DNA from: Glandiceps talaboti
Taxonomy: Eukaryota; Hemichordata; Enteropneusta; Spengelidae
DNA: 64,000 nucleotides
Reading direction: 5' to 3'
NCBI RefSeq assembly: GCF_964340395.1
Contig: NC_135552.1
Location: 3,267,017-3,331,016 of the forward strand
Positions 49,370 to 63,018 of this stretch are shown here, in pieces. Position 1 is the first letter of the stretch. Each line of letters opens with the position of its first letter. The position numbers and the translations under genes were made by a program. The notes beneath the pieces are model-generated. The model ran no database searches. It was not told the DNA's origin and saw nothing but the letters and a program-made list of their open reading frames with translations.

Positions 49370-52300
49370 TAAGTAGTTATACAATATATACGCCTTAACG
49401 TTAGGCAAAATCCCTACGATAGTAGAACTAATGTAACACTAAATTCATGACGATACCAGAGTAAACCAGACGTTAGGCTTTGCTTTAGAAAGGGTCTCCT
49501 TTTTTCATAAAAGTGATATGACGACACTTTATTTCTAAAGTCTGCGGGAGCCTCCTCGTGGACATGGCGCTATTCCCTGCCCTCCAGGGTTGTAGCTCCG
49601 AACAGAGATAGATCACGAGAAACTATGATGAAACAATGGTTGATATTCTAAATACCATTATGTCTTGATGAGTGGCTCCTCTAAACATCGTTCACGATAG
49701 AAGTCAAACATTGATATTGTAGAGTCATTCGCCACTGACCGAGAAACAAATATTATCTACGAACTGTTACAAAACCAATCATTCCATAGCTACGATGCCT
49801 CCTGAAAACTGTTTGATTTATCGCTATATAAACTAAATGTACCTGACATCGTCCCCGCTTCTATTTCATATAAATGTATTAATCTAGTTAGACAGAATTT
49901 GCGGTTATTTACGGTTAGACATAATGTCGCCATTACTTGACGAGGTGGCGGAGGACATCGTAAAATGCATTCTTGTGATATAAATTGATGTAGAGTGTAA
50001 CAATCATACAGAGATAATGATGTAGAAAGAAAGTACACTCTCTCAAATTTCTTAAAGACAGAACGTAGAAAAGTCACACTTCTTACGTTGCGATATTTGA
50101 ACACATAATTAAATGTGAGTGTATAACCTTATCCTAAGCCGGGTAATGGTACTTTATAGAAAACACAGACAAGGCTAGATCCTTGCCTTGTGTATAAAAC
50201 TATTCTAGTATAATTTTAGTGTCGATATATATATTTGATAGCATTATAAATCGTATCCTGGTGTCGTTAGCACCGTCGATGACTTTACTAAAGATTTCCG
50301 CTACAAGTTACTTTACGGCTACTAAATTGTATTATAGAATCGTCAGATACCATGAGTTCTTCAAATAGCAGGGTGATGTTTAAAGTGTATTTCAGTACGT
50401 AGAATACTACTTGTGCCTTTTTAAGTGCGATATGCGGCAACGTATAAACCCCGCCAAAACGTATAGACTTAGGTTATGCCCCCTTTAATGTTGTATGCAA
50501 ACTTGCGCGCGTTTCAAAGCTTCTGAGTTGGCCGCGTGGTGTATCTCGAGAGTAATTTTATGCGAGAATTGTTGAAAATAAAGTAAACGAAACAAGGTAT
50601 ACTCTTCAGACATCACCGTCACAGTTGGCTGAGAGGTTTTATGAAGATCAAAGTGACAATTTCTATCACCATGACAGTCGTGACACTGAGTTTATCAAGG
50701 GTGCGAGTCTAAGATGACATTGTTTTATAAATTCTACACGTTGTATAGTATAATATAAATCTATTCCCAGAAATGGAAATGTATCAGATACACTGCACTA
50801 ATAATAAAGGAGATTAGAGGTAGTTAACTAGTAAAATATTCTTTCAAATTTAGACAAAATGCAACATCTTGGCTTCTTCAGATCTCGTCAAAAACAGTCA
50901 GTTGCACGGATGCAATCACGAACACATATTACATGTAAATGTTCACATACGAAAGTGATGAAACTAACTAGAGAATTGTAGATATTATTTGTGTTTTCGT
51001 TTGAATTCTGACCTGCAGTGAATATTTCTTATATCTATTGGTATGTTCTATGATTAGCCATCGACATATTCAGATCATTCCTGGCACTTTGTCTAGTTCT
51101 GTATGATTTCAAATGTATAATCGGAGAGAAAAATCATGCAATGTGTGAAATGGGGTGTATGAGTTAATCTTCAAAATTGTACAGACTAAAACTATTATAA
51201 CGGTCTGGCAAGAAATTGCCAGAGTTACGAAGTAATTGATGTTAAATCAACGAAGTCTTAGAGTCAAATGATTTCTCAATTTTAAATTAGAATTTCATAA
51301 TAAGCACTCAGTATGCACAAATTGTAAACATTTCAACTAAAAAAAATTAGACATTTAGATGTAAATAACTTTAATTTTAGCATAGCTGGTCTTTTTGTTC
51401 TCAAATTTGATTAAAGTATAATATTAAAGTTTTACATAGTTTGGAATTAATAATGGCGATGGAGTACATTTTATGTGTGCATAGATGTGACTTGAATTCA
51501 AAGTTTTCTGATTGGTTGAGATCAAACCTCCTAGAATGGGTATTACTCGTTGTTTGTATCTGTTTGCTTCAAACACTATCTCACTTTTCGTCAAAAGAGA
51601 AAGAATTGGACATACACAGACACATTGATTGATTCAGAACCAGGATACAGGACATCATTCTTCATCAATAACGGCAATTACACAGTCAGTCGTCTAATTG
51701 TAGTCTACATTAATTGCTTCAGCTGAGCCTTTCAACGTTGTTTTTGTAAAATACGAATCAATATATAAACATGTCTGTTGTGTTGTATTCAGAGATTCCA
51801 GGTTCGTTCGATAGAAATTATAGTCGGAAGACTAGTGTAAACAAGCTATGTTACGTATGACGTATGTATGTTGAGATGACGTGCATACTATACGGGCTGT
51901 TGAAATGGTACCAGTTTCCATCTTGTCAAAGGTTCGTTCCTGCTTTACATCTTTGTCCGAACAAAGCGACGAGTAATCGGAAATGACAGCACGATCTATG
52001 CATGGGGTTAAAAAGTTAAAAATCTCCTGGCTATGCCATATGGAATAATAATAAAAACGTCCCGAATACTTAAAATCAAAATATTTATGAGTACCTTTAT
52101 ATAGTTTGTACACTTTTAAAGGTTTTTACGAGTAATTCAAGATTGTGAAGGTGAGAAAAGTCACGATTTTTAGATTTCAAAAGTGTAACGAAATATGTCT
52201 GGTTTTAGTATGTGTACACGATGTTTTATTTATGTCGTGTTTGAAGGACGATTTGTTGTATTTTTAATGTGACAGACTATGATTTTATATACGCGATTTA

Positions 52301-52439
52301 AATTAAAGAGAAGTATGTGTCGTGTCATAAATATATACATTTAGTCCAGTTTGTTTTTTTTTACTCTGAGATGACAGCGGGTCCTAGTAGACTCAAAGAT
52401 TATATAAATACCAAATAGTTGGACACTTCAAGTCTTCCC
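49370..52439. other. Intergenic DNA, no supported gene
   Basis: AT-rich with a few GC-richer patches (49550-49610; 50440-50560 with GCGCGC). The longest open frame (49790-50104, minus) has no domain and I do not call it. No tRNA or rRNA recognised. Confidence 0.5.
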
Positions 52440-52850
52440 TGATAGTTAGAATAGAATAGAATAGAATAGAATAGAATAGAATAGAATAGAATAGAATAGA
52501 ATAGAATAGAATAGAATAGAACTTTATTGTCCATTTACGGAAATTTCCTTTCGCTTCACCAAGGCACATTAAAATATATATACACACTAAAATAATTACA
52601 GTAACACAAACACAGTTACAATCTTCCAATAAAAGTATTCTTCGAATTGAGTGTAGATCTTTAAAACAAAAATTGTCAGAAGCCTAAAATCACAGGTCTG
52701 AGTTCAGTATGGTTATTGCACTTGGTATAAATGCTTTTTAAAAAATGTTCTTACGAGTTAAAGGTACTCTATATCGTCTTCCTGAAGGTAACAAATCAAT
52801 TTGCGAATACAAAGGATGTGAGGTATCACTAATAATTGCTTGGGCTTAGT
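52440..52850 (-). pseudogene. Non-LTR retrotransposon 3' end with (TTCTA)n tail
   Basis: On the minus strand a reading frame gives YSQIDLLPSGRRYRVP, then LTRKNIF, a stop, then KAFIPSAITILNSDL and the terminal stop (about 52830-52694). This resembles the extreme C-terminus of LINE polyproteins of the CR1/L2/jockey group. A 3' UTR follows, ending GGACAATAAAGTTCTATTCT and then TTCTA pentamers to 52447, the usual tail. It is 5'-truncated and has one in-frame stop, so it is dead. Confidence 0.8.
52447..52520. repeat. (TAGAA)n pentamer repeat
   Basis: About 14 pentamers that form the 3' tail of the retrotransposon remnant, read on the plus strand. Confidence 0.95.
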
Positions 52851-53207
52851 TAAGTTTACTTTTGTTACTTTCTCAAATTTGTCACGTGATCAATACAAGT
52901 CTACAAAGGATAAAAGTTCTGATAATACTTTTTTTTTCATTTTCTCCTCTGCTGGAAATTATTCTGATTTCTTTCAGTGGCTTGAATAAAAATGATAGCG
53001 AACAGCGATGGCGTCACCGAAACGAAGTTGTTTTAAAGTTTTACACCGTCGACAAAATATTTTTGTTACAAGATTTGAGAGATCCATTGGTCCGCTTACG
53101 CAACACACCTCTGAACCCACACTGTATAAAATGATCTCAGAACCAAATTCTTGTTGGGACGAATTACAGCATAGTATTGTCAACGTTACCATGACAACAG
53201 TAGTCAT

Positions 53208-53237
53208 CATACATACATACATACATACATACATACA

Positions 53238-53268
<31 letters not shown>
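53208..53268. repeat. (CATA)n microsatellite
   Basis: About 15 CATA tetramers. Confidence 0.96.
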
Positions 53269-53269
53269 G

Positions 53270-54750
53270 TAGATTAGATCACAAACCAATTTAACATGTA
53301 TTTGACATCATTAATTGAGCGGTACGTTTTCCCATTTCATATACTTCAGTAACATACTTCATTCAGACGTGAGAGAGTGCATTATACTGTATTATAAGTG
53401 GAAGGAACGCCTTGAACTTTCAGGCTAGATTTTCTACTTTTTATTTGTTTTGAAGAATTAAGTTCTATTTATAGGATCATAAATTGCTCTGAATTTGCGA
53501 GTTGTAAATGACATGATAAAATATATAATCTTTATGGATAACATTTACTCTTTTCGTGAAAAATCCATCTTTGATTCATCGAGATTTATGATAATTTGTT
53601 CTGACTCTGTGAGTTGAAAATGTCAAAACGTGGAAAAGAAACAACGTTGGTAAAATGATCACATCTTGTGTAATTTCATCGGACATTTGAAACAGAATTA
53701 ATTCTATGAGACGCCACGTAACCATGTGGTCCCTTCATTAGGAATGGTCTAAATGACGATATCAGATGTAGTAGAAAACTAATATGGACTTGTAATGATT
53801 ATATAGGAACGTGACATCAAGCGGAAAAAGTTAAATTTAATGAGACTTGCTACTACTTTATGGTTGTGGAATGAGATGACAGGGATGATGCAATGATTAG
53901 ACATGTTTCCCATGTTTTTCTTATTGCTTATAATATGGGCCTTGTCACTACGAGTCGCTAGACTATTTTGCTAGTATTTTGTGGCTGAATGAAGTAAAAC
54001 ATTGGGAATAACTCACTTTACTTCCTTGAGCATGAATTATGACAAATCGGGAAAATATATTACGATTTGGAATGTTTTCACTCATATTTCGAGCACCGCA
54101 AAAACCAGTGACGTAGACACTGATTGTCGTGACGTAGAACACCAGAGTGTATAATCCATATGTTCTGTTCAAGAACAAGTCTTTGGCTTGTGCATGGTGG
54201 TATTATGGTTGTAAATTGTCTCTTGTGACGAAAAATAAATCGCCATGTAGGCATAAAACAAAGTTCTTGAAAACATTATGCAAAGTCATGTAGCTCAGCC
54301 ATGACGTGTAGCTCAGCCATATCATTGAATGTTCAGGGTGAAAGATAGCAATGCAGTATAAAGGAGACGGTCACATCTCTTCTTTATTAGTTTATTGTCG
54401 GTTTTTAGAGATTCTTTCTTTCCCTTTCTCTTTAGAGAATTTAGTCCTCAACAGTAACGCGATACACTTGTAATCTTGACCTCACATTTCAAGATTAAAG
54501 TCGGTAAGTTCGTATAGTCAGTCAAAATAAGTGTTACATTTCAAAGTGGGATAGCCACCAGGTGTGCAATCGCGGAAAATGAAAATCTGGCTAATGCACT
54601 TACAAGGAAATTGCTAAATACTGAGATGTCACAAGGTTTTCTATTCGCTAAAGCGGACCGACATCCCTGCAGTGGACTACAATTTTTTTATGACTCTAAA
54701 TAAGCGCCACTGATCATTGCTTAACTTTGGATAGTTGGAGCTATATAAGT
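53270..54750. other. Non-coding spacer
   Basis: No gene recognised. A short duplication, TGTAGCTCAGCCAT, occurs at 54290 and 54308. Confidence 0.5.
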
Positions 54751-54756
54751 TTGTAG

Positions 54757-55082
<326 letters not shown>

Positions 55083-55083
<1 letters not shown>

Positions 55084-58000
55084 AATACTTTGAACTCACA
55101 TGTGCGCTTGGGAACCATACCTCTTTATGCAACCAAACTTTGCAGGTCATCCACCTGTGTAAGCAAATTAAAGACGCCTTGAGAACAAATATTACATGAC
55201 TCCAGCTTGAGCTGGTATACATTTCTAGTGTAATTTCTTCTTGAAGAGCACGGAGTACTTCTCAGACGTCCTTTTTTTCCAGCAGCGCATTTCTTAAACA
55301 GTTAATAAAACATGGTGTTACTATGTTAACCTCATTAAGAACACAACAACAGGTCCCTGCTCTATCACACTGTGTACTATTAGAACATAGTCACGACATC
55401 CACCACACATTTTTATCTTCGTGTGACACATCAAAGTACAAAATGTAGGCCGCAATCCCAGAGAGCTCGAGAGGTCATAGAGAAAAAGTAAATGAATTCT
55501 TTAAGAGAACTGAGGCAGGTTCATTCAAACCTATTTCGTTCAAAACACATCTGGAAATCCTTTAGCGTTGACAGTTAATTAACGGTGTCACTGCCAGCCG
55601 TATTATCTAAGAAGCCGATGTACTGAGTTGGGACAGTGTGGGGTCAAGTAAGGTCACCTACTAAGAGTTTTGTCCTCAACATTCGTGTCATTCTTTCCCT
55701 AGAGAGTCCAATAAAATTGTCATTGTAACGAGGTTTCTATTGACAATTATCATATAATATGTGGGGTTGTAATGGTCAATATTACATCCACTTAAACAAA
55801 ACATTTAGCAGACACTCAAATAATATTTTCTTTTCTAGCTGTGAACGACATCTCGGATCCCGCCCTTTTATTTAAATATATGACCAGTGCACCAAAATAT
55901 TAAATGTCAGCGAGTTTGTTTGTTTCTTCTGGTCTTAATAGTCCGTTGCCTGGTATTTCCATGCTATGATATGACCAGGGGCATACAGCATGCAGTCCAT
56001 CGTCAGAACACACAACTAAAACGTGCAGAAGGACAGAACCATCATCATCGCAAATTACATTTTGTCGTAGTGGTGCCGATATTGAGTGAAGAAACACGAA
56101 AGAGTTCAGAACGGCGCCTTACATCTGTAACCTACCTCGTTCCATGGGTCTTCTTAGTGTAGTATTGTAGTAAAACCCGAATCTGCGCTTTGGGGGTTGT
56201 TGAATAAAGTTCGAGGGGTCTAGCACTTATATCATCCCGCCCGGGTTATATACACGAGAAAAATTCTCTTTAATTACTTGTAATCTTTAACAGTGCCAAT
56301 TGATTCTTGACGCAAATCATGGCGTGTAATCATTAAAACTGTAGCTGGAACTAGGGTTATGCCTAAAAAAATAAAATCGTGTGGTAAAGATTACGCTCAC
56401 TGAATTTTAGAATAGATGAGGTAGGTTTACTTTTTTTCATGTGTGAGTGTCTAGTTCAGGTAGTTATGTTTTCCGTTGTTTTCCATATGGGTCTCTGTGT
56501 TATTGGTTTCTTCTCATCAGATGTACAGCCATTACAGATTGGAAGAACAGCTTTATATTGTCTTTTAAAGTTGATGTCAGTTTCCGCATCCACTATTTCT
56601 CGCGAGGTTTCACAATTTTCTCGTGTTTATTTTTGTTCTCGAATACGTAAAACAGATTTTGAGTTGGCAGTAGAAATTTAGGTGGGGTCAGGTAACCGGA
56701 ACTAACCAATTTTTAGATCGAACTCAAAATTGTTAAAATACCAATAATTAGATATTGTACATGTTAATTAGAAATCTTAGACTATTTTATCTGTAAGCTT
56801 AAGTAGTATAATAAGTTGAAATCATGTTTCAGTGAGCGCGCTGATTTTTGGGTGCGGACCCAAAGATAAATTTGATTGGATTTATTGTACTATAATACTA
56901 TGTGTAGCCATAGATGCTTCAATACTGTACGATTAAGTTATTATATCTATAACAAAACAGTTTTAAAAAAATCCAACATTTACAAAAAAGTAAATTGTGT
57001 CCCTACTTACGTGTTCTCGTCTATCGAATGATGATGTTCCACCTACTGCAATCTTTCCCGAGAGTTTGCATTGCAAAATGTAATCACCATATATGAACAA
57101 TGGTCGTTGTAATACGCTGTCGTTATGACGACAAGTCTATGGGTGAAAAATTCAGCCCTCAGAAAAACATGATGTGATTTTGTTACAACCTCCAGTGCTT
57201 TGTTGTATTCAACTATACCATCTGTATGCAACTATACCATCTGCCTCTATCATCATCGAGAATAAATAATGTATTTCATGTAAGTATTATTAGTTCAAAC
57301 TTTGACAACAGCCTACTCAGGTTATCTGGCCTATCTATCAAAAGTGACTTAATTTAGGACTAGAATGTTCTGTATCATTGTCCAAAGTCTTACACAACTG
57401 TGGTTGTTCCATTTAGGAATTCGGTATCATTTTGCGAAGACAAACGTTTTTTTGGAGTGTTGGTTTGTATTTCATCGTGAATCTGGTTAACATTGACCAA
57501 TAATAGAGCAATATTTTAACCCAGTTTACAACACAACTGTACTGCACTAATGCTGAACGTCCGCAGTCTAAATATAGACTAAAATTTCCACATACAAGAC
57601 TTAGATCTTTTCCCGCCAATCTTTCAGAAAGTAAACATTCTTTGTTTTTTCTTATTCACAACACCCTAACGCAAATCACTTTTATTTTAGACAGTGTTGA
57701 TAAAAATGCTTTCTAAAAATGAACTTGTGTCAGAAGTAAAGTTTTGAAGACAGTTATAGTAGAATGAAAGTTGATTTTATTTTGTGGACTTCAAACAATT
57801 ACCTACAATCACTTTGATTGTACGTCGAAGTGTTATCACACATGTAGGTAGTGAGAAGCTTGAAGTATTCACTGATTCAAACGGTCTAAGAAATCAAACA
57901 CAGCTGTCTGACAAGTTACGCAAATCATAATCATTTCAAAGGCTGGTGTCAGAGTTCAAAGTGATCCTAAACAGACCTAGAGTTTGTCGGAATGTCTTCA

Positions 58001-58380
58001 GGAATCAATATTTTCATATACAAATCTCTGATGACCGAAAGTATGGCGATTAGTATGTGATTGGTGCTATTTTGATTTGGTTTTAAATAAAAAGAAATGT
58101 GAGTTAAAATCGGGGGAGGGTACTGGAATATTCTACATATTTGATTAACACGTTTTAGACATAAATGTTGTACATCTAATGAACTGAGATGTACATGTCA
58201 TCTCAGTAAGTCACATTCCATGACAATGTCAAAGACCTTTTATTCCGATGTCATCTCTATTATACCACATGGCGGCAAACTGGTTGCAGTGGTTCACTGC
58301 TTAAGACGTTTAAACATAAATTGGTCGGTAAAACAAGCAAATACATACTGCACATCTTTTCACGGAATTGAAACCCCAGA
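55083..58380. other. Intergenic DNA, no supported gene
   Basis: Open frames of up to about 90 codons have no domain and inconsistent frames. A duplicated GCAACTATACCATCTG lies at about 57209 and 57226. Part of the dispersed GGTAACCGGAA element lies at 56690-56718. Confidence 0.5.
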
Positions 58381-58645
58381 GTTAACCAGACGTCGGAGAT
58401 ATTGCGCCTCCCCCCTCGTTGACCAGAGACGTGATAGATATTGCGCCCCCCCCTCCGTCGTTGACCAGAGACGTGATAGATATTGCGCCCCCCCCCCTTC
58501 CGTCGTTGACCAGAGACGTGATAGATATTGCGCCCCCCCCTCCGTCGTTGACCAGAGACGTGATAGATATTGCGCCCCCCCCCCTCCGTCGTTGACCAGA
58601 GACGTGAGAGGTAGTGAAAACCCCAGAGTTAACCAGAGATGTGAG
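58381..58645. repeat. Minisatellite with variable C tract, ~42-bp unit, 5-6 copies
   Basis: Units of TTGACCAGAGACGTGATAGA, TATTGCG, then C7-C10 and TCCGTCG. The first and last copies are diverged (GAGTTAACCAGACGT..., GAGTTAACCAGAGATGT). C-run length differs between copies. A 148-codon frame reads RRDRYCAPP repeats, but there is no support for a gene. Confidence 0.9.
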
Positions 58646-58899
58646 ACACTATTTATTTTTTTTTAAAAGTGTAGTGGCTATCTGGTACGCATGTCCCAAT
58701 GAAGTATTTGTTGGCAAACACAATGTATTAAAACTCTTACCCACCAAAAATCAAAAATCAAACCACCCTGTTTAATTTAGCTTATTTGCATACCGTCGGC
58801 GTGCAACCTGGAGGTGCAAGCGTGTGTGAATTGAGTCTCAAAAACAATCTGTGACGACATACCGTAAATACACTTTGATGATAAAATGATAATATGTAG

Positions 58900-59190
58900 C
58901 GATAACGTTAAGGTGTAAATTACAACAGGGCTATAAAGCTCGATAACGTTAAGGTGTAATTACAACAGGGATATAAAGCTCGATAACGTCAAGGTGTAAT
59001 TACAACAGGGATATAAAGCTCGATAACGTTAAGGTGTAATTACAACAGGGCTATAAAGCTCGATAACGTTAAGGTGTAATTACAACAGGGCTATAAAGCT
59101 CGATAACGTCAAGGTGTAATTACAACAGGGATATAAAGCTCGATAACGTTAAGGTGTAATTACAACAGGGATATAAAACTCGATAACTTT
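58900..59190. repeat. Minisatellite, 40-bp unit, 7 copies
   Basis: The unit reads GCTCGATAACGTTAAGGTGT, then AATTACAACAGGGATATAAA, with GTT/GTC and GAT/GCT variants. The first copy has one extra A. Confidence 0.95.
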
Positions 59191-59925
59191 GAGATTGCAA
59201 ACTGTTTTGCATTTCGCATAAACTGTGTTTATTAGAAACAAAGAACTTCACTGAGATCTCTTTGTCATTATCATTTGGCACTGCTCCCCCCCCCCCCGAT
59301 ATCTCGATAGTCAACTATTCACGCAGTGGTGAAATCAACATCAACTATACCACTTTCAAATGTTACACTAAATATTGAATAGGAATTCTTAATGCATACC
59401 TACAAGACAGAGATTGCATGTCATGTACGTATGTTGGTGTCAATGCGATCCCTTTCAAATCGACGTCACCATGGTAATGACCTGTGATACTGACGTCATA
59501 ATTCCAGGTCACCAAACACCAAATACTATGTCTGACATTCTAGTCTTTTTAAAGACAGTGTTGACAAGTTCACGTACACAGTTTAGATACCTAAACTAGC
59601 AATTTAAAGTGTATCATATTACTAAATCACTATATCAGCTCTAGTGCTTAAAGACCCCTTATATCTAGAGTCGTATTTCATGTTAATGGCTCTATTAGGA
59701 TGTATCCATTCCCATAAATCAGTCCATCCTTCAAATCCAAGTAGATGTAGATCCGTCCATACAACAGTCTAGTGGAGTGGAGTCACGATGGTCACATGTT
59801 TAGAGTGGCTGGCTTTGAATATGCAGGTTTAGAGTCTCGCTAAATGACGCTTGTTTCTGAATGGTTAAAAGTCATTGGGCAAGAATTGAACAGCGACTGA
59901 GCCTAGACAACTGGGTTGATATAAT
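59191..59925. other. Non-coding spacer
   Basis: A C11 tract lies at 59287-59298. No gene recognised. Confidence 0.5.
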
Positions 59926-59926
59926 C

Positions 59927-60175
59927 ACAGGGAGCCAAGGAACCGTGTTACAAACAAACAAACAAATAAACAAACAAACAAACAAACAAACAAACAAACA
60001 AACAAACAAAATATGCATGGGTAAATGGAATGTTATTTTAAACTATATATATGTATATGCGAACATGTACGCTACTGCAGTAATGTATTATATATGTTTC
60101 TATATAATACTATCTATACAAACAACACACGTCAGATAATATATAGAAACATAACACGGTTCCTGGGCTCCCTGT
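59927..60175. mobile_element. Inverted-repeat element containing (CAAA)n
   Basis: Arms 59927-59950 and 60152-60175 match inverted at 23 of 24 positions (ACAGGGAGCC, GGAACCGTGTTA). Weaker similarity extends outward. The interior starts with CAAA repeats (59953-60009) and is otherwise AT-rich. Probably a MITE. Confidence 0.65.
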
Positions 60176-61914
60176 CATATAATTGGGAACCTGGTAGATA
60201 GATGTTGCAATGTGAATGTTTTAGTTCTATGGACGTTCAGAAGCTATAACGGATTGTATGCTCTCCATCCAAGTTTAGGAAGTGTAAATGGTCGGCTATA
60301 GGTTCATGCCATGGGTAATAGTTTGAGCACAGACTACCACAGTAGAAAACACTGTATACGCTAAAGTTATCATTATTAGTGTTTGCAGACTAGCAAACAC
60401 GACCGTCATGAACACGTTATATACGATATAATGACATCTATTTGATCTGCTGTTATACTAATTCTCTGTGTTATATATAAGAACATGATGTGACTTTTTT
60501 ATGATTTGATAACACATTATTTTTATCCTGACACGTACTTTCAGAGATTTATTCCCAACAAATCATAACTAGAGACACACACAGTCCCTTCTTTTCTCTC
60601 TGTACACTGTATCTGATAGAACTCAGAAAGGTCTCACAATAATATTTTAAATTTCACAACGTAAAATAATTATTGATAATCCCGCAGTACACACAAAACA
60701 AAACTCCCATGCAAATATGAAAATCAATAGCAATTATCAGTCTAAAATGTTATCAGTTATAAGACCTAACCCACATTACATTAATAAAAAAATATATAGG
60801 CCTACTTCCCTCTAATAAATACAGACACGTGGATAATGTAATGTCACACACTAATAGTATTCGATTATATAGGTACACCTCAGTCATAAACGTATAGAAG
60901 GATTGATTATTGTTGACTGAATTTGATAAACCAAAACAGTTATGTTAAAGAACCACATACTGTGCATAATTTATCGTGAATAGTACGGGAATTTTAAATA
61001 GATGCAGCATAAACTTTGATTTGGCGTAAACTCCAGGTGAGCTTATATATTATAACAAAAGCTCGAGTTAGAACTAATGTAAAATAATTGCATTGTTTAA
61101 ATTCGACTACAGTTTGTATTGCATATTGCTACACAGTAATCAATGCCGTTTGCCGAATGTCTATTGTATATAAACATCCCAAATGGAAATAAAATACAAG
61201 CTCTTATTAAATCTCCGATTTATCAATTGATAATGTAACCATAGTATTAAAAACAGCCGCTTAAATGAGTAACCTTGGTAACTAAATATCACAGTGTAAT
61301 CAAATAGAATAATCTGAGAAGTCTGATGAAGGTCGTGAATGAACAACGCTTTCACGTACATTCGTCTTGAAGGTTGACTAATTCCATAAACATTAAACTA
61401 AGATATGTAGTTATTATCGCAATGATTTTCTATTGCAGAGTACTTAAGTTGGGTTCAAATTACGAAGTCTTAAAAACAAAAATCTGTGTTTGATATCATA
61501 GCCACGTCCAATTATAACTGTTTTTTTCAATATGTACATGTACAAGGAAAGCCAGATGTGGCTCGGTTGATATACAATGTTTGAGAGCAAACACCAGATG
61601 CGTAGTTGGGGTATTCTAACATGACAAGAATGCTGGATAACACAGACTGTTGATGAAGACAACCGATTGCTACGTGTCCAGATAGGGGATACAAATAATC
61701 CCAAAGAATTCACACAACGGTTTTAACGATCAACATTTGAAACATGGTTTCCTTTTTTGTAATCTGAAGAGGATAAAAATGTGGACCCCGTCTACAATTT
61801 ACGTATGGATGTAACAAAAAGTCAAAACAAATTACATAGTGGTTAATCCATAAAAATGGTGACATGGTCTCATGCATCCATTTATACATAGTTTGAGATG
61901 AAGTTCTAACGTTA
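60176..61914. other. 3' flank of the amine receptor, otherwise empty
   Basis: AT-rich sequence with no other gene. It should include the receptor's 3' UTR. I found no convincing minus-strand AATAAA within the first few hundred bases after the stop. Confidence 0.45.
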
Positions 61915-63018
61915 TCAGTAACGGTTGATGCGACATCTTAAAACTCGGGTGAAGGCCTTTTTAAACTCTTTGTGTGAGAAGGTATATATGATTGGGTTCA
62001 ACATCGAGTTGACGTAGCCCAGCCAGGCAAAGAACGCTATGGCTATGGGATGAACACGGCAGTGCCTACAAAACGGCAAGACAACTGCGAGTATAAAGAA
62101 TGGCAACCAACATAACACAAATGCACCGATCACTAGTCCCAATGTCTTAGCTGCTTTACGTTCTTTCACGACACAAATTAATCGCGTATCATTAATTGCA
62201 GATGCGTCGCTTCGTGTCCTGTCCCGTTTTACGTGGTCAAGACCCTGTTCCCTGGGAACTGCCAGAACCGAATCCCCGTGCGGCGTCAGGTTTTGTCGGC
62301 GAGTCGTTTGAACTTGAATTGTCGTACCGACTTGGTTTCTCCTGATACTTAGTTTGGCAGCATTGAATATCCTCCAGTAGACAAAAAGTATGATGGTTAA
62401 CGGTAGATAGAAGGCGAACAGTGTGGAGTATATCGTGTATGCTTGATCCTGACTGATGAGGCACTGCTTTGGGTCAGCCCGGTCGTTTGGAGTTCGCCAT
62501 CCGAAAAGTGGCGGTATAGATACGAGGGCAGAAATCACCCAGACGCTGACGATCATAACAGCTGCCCGGCGTGGGGTTCTTTTGGTCACGTATTCCAGTG
62601 GTTTAGTTATTGCCCAATATCTATCCAACGCTATCACAGTCAAACTAAGAATACTTGCCGTACAACACAGTACATCCAATGATATAAATATATCACAAAA
62701 TATTGTTCCAAAAATCCATATTTCCGTCATATCATAAGCTAGTCGAATTGGCATCACGAGAAGCGATACAAGAAGATCGGCAAGGGCTAGGGAACCTATG
62801 AGATAATTGGCAGCAGTTTTGATGTTCTTCTCAACTGCCAGCGCTACTATCACCAACGAATTACCGAACACCGATAACACGATGACAGCAGTCACCAAAA
62901 CCAAGGCTGTCAGTTTTGACGCGTCGAGTGGGACAGATTGCGAACCATCTTCACTGGTAGCATTATCAAATACCGTAAAGTCCGTGGAGAACGCTGCAAC
63001 TGTGCTGCTACCATTCAT
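61915..63018 (-). CDS. HTR1A-like: 5-HT1A-like serotonin receptor (class A GPCR), intronless
   Basis: One uninterrupted frame of 367 residues covers a full rhodopsin-class receptor. The short N-terminus has two N-glycosylation sites (N2, N19). Landmarks: GN52-53 in TM1; LALAD with D81 in TM2; C108 paired with C186; D115 in TM3, which binds the amine; DRY 132-134; S198-T199 in TM5; CWLPFF 303-308 in TM6; NPIIY 341-345 in TM7. A palmitoylation-type Cys lies at 362. The extracellular loop GWRTPNDRADPKQC and following YTIYST, plus ERKAAKTLG in loop 3, resemble 5-HT1A most among the amine receptors. Such receptors sit in the plasma membrane and couple to Gi, lowering cAMP. Loop 3, about 64 residues, is shorter than in vertebrate 5-HT1A. 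Alternatives are 5-HT7 or octopamine/alpha-2-like receptors. The ATG at 63018 is natural for the family; intronless coding is typical of 5-HT1 genes. Confidence 0.94.
   Translation of the reverse strand: MNGSSTVAAFSTDFTVFDNATSEDGSQSVPLDASKLTALVLVTAVIVLSVFGNSLVIVALAVEKNIKTAANYLIGSLALADLLVSLLVMPIRLAYDMTEIWIFGTIFCDIFISLDVLCCTASILSLTVIALDRYWAITKPLEYVTKRTPRRAAVMIVSVWVISALVSIPPLFGWRTPNDRADPKQCLISQDQAYTIYSTLFAFYLPLTIILFVYWRIFNAAKLSIRRNQVGTTIQVQTTRRQNLTPHGDSVLAVPREQGLDHVKRDRTRSDASAINDTRLICVVKERKAAKTLGLVIGAFVLCWLPFFILAVVLPFCRHCRVHPIAIAFFAWLGYVNSMLNPIIYTFSHKEFKKAFTRVLRCRINRY

Noticed and set aside
49790-50104. 104-codon minus frame
   Set aside because: No domain, an ordinary length for chance in this composition, and no splice or promoter support.
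55887-56162. Frame with a hydrophobic start (RVCLFLLVLIVRCLVF)
   Set aside because: It begins with GTG, the following sequence is low in structure, and no family is recognisable.
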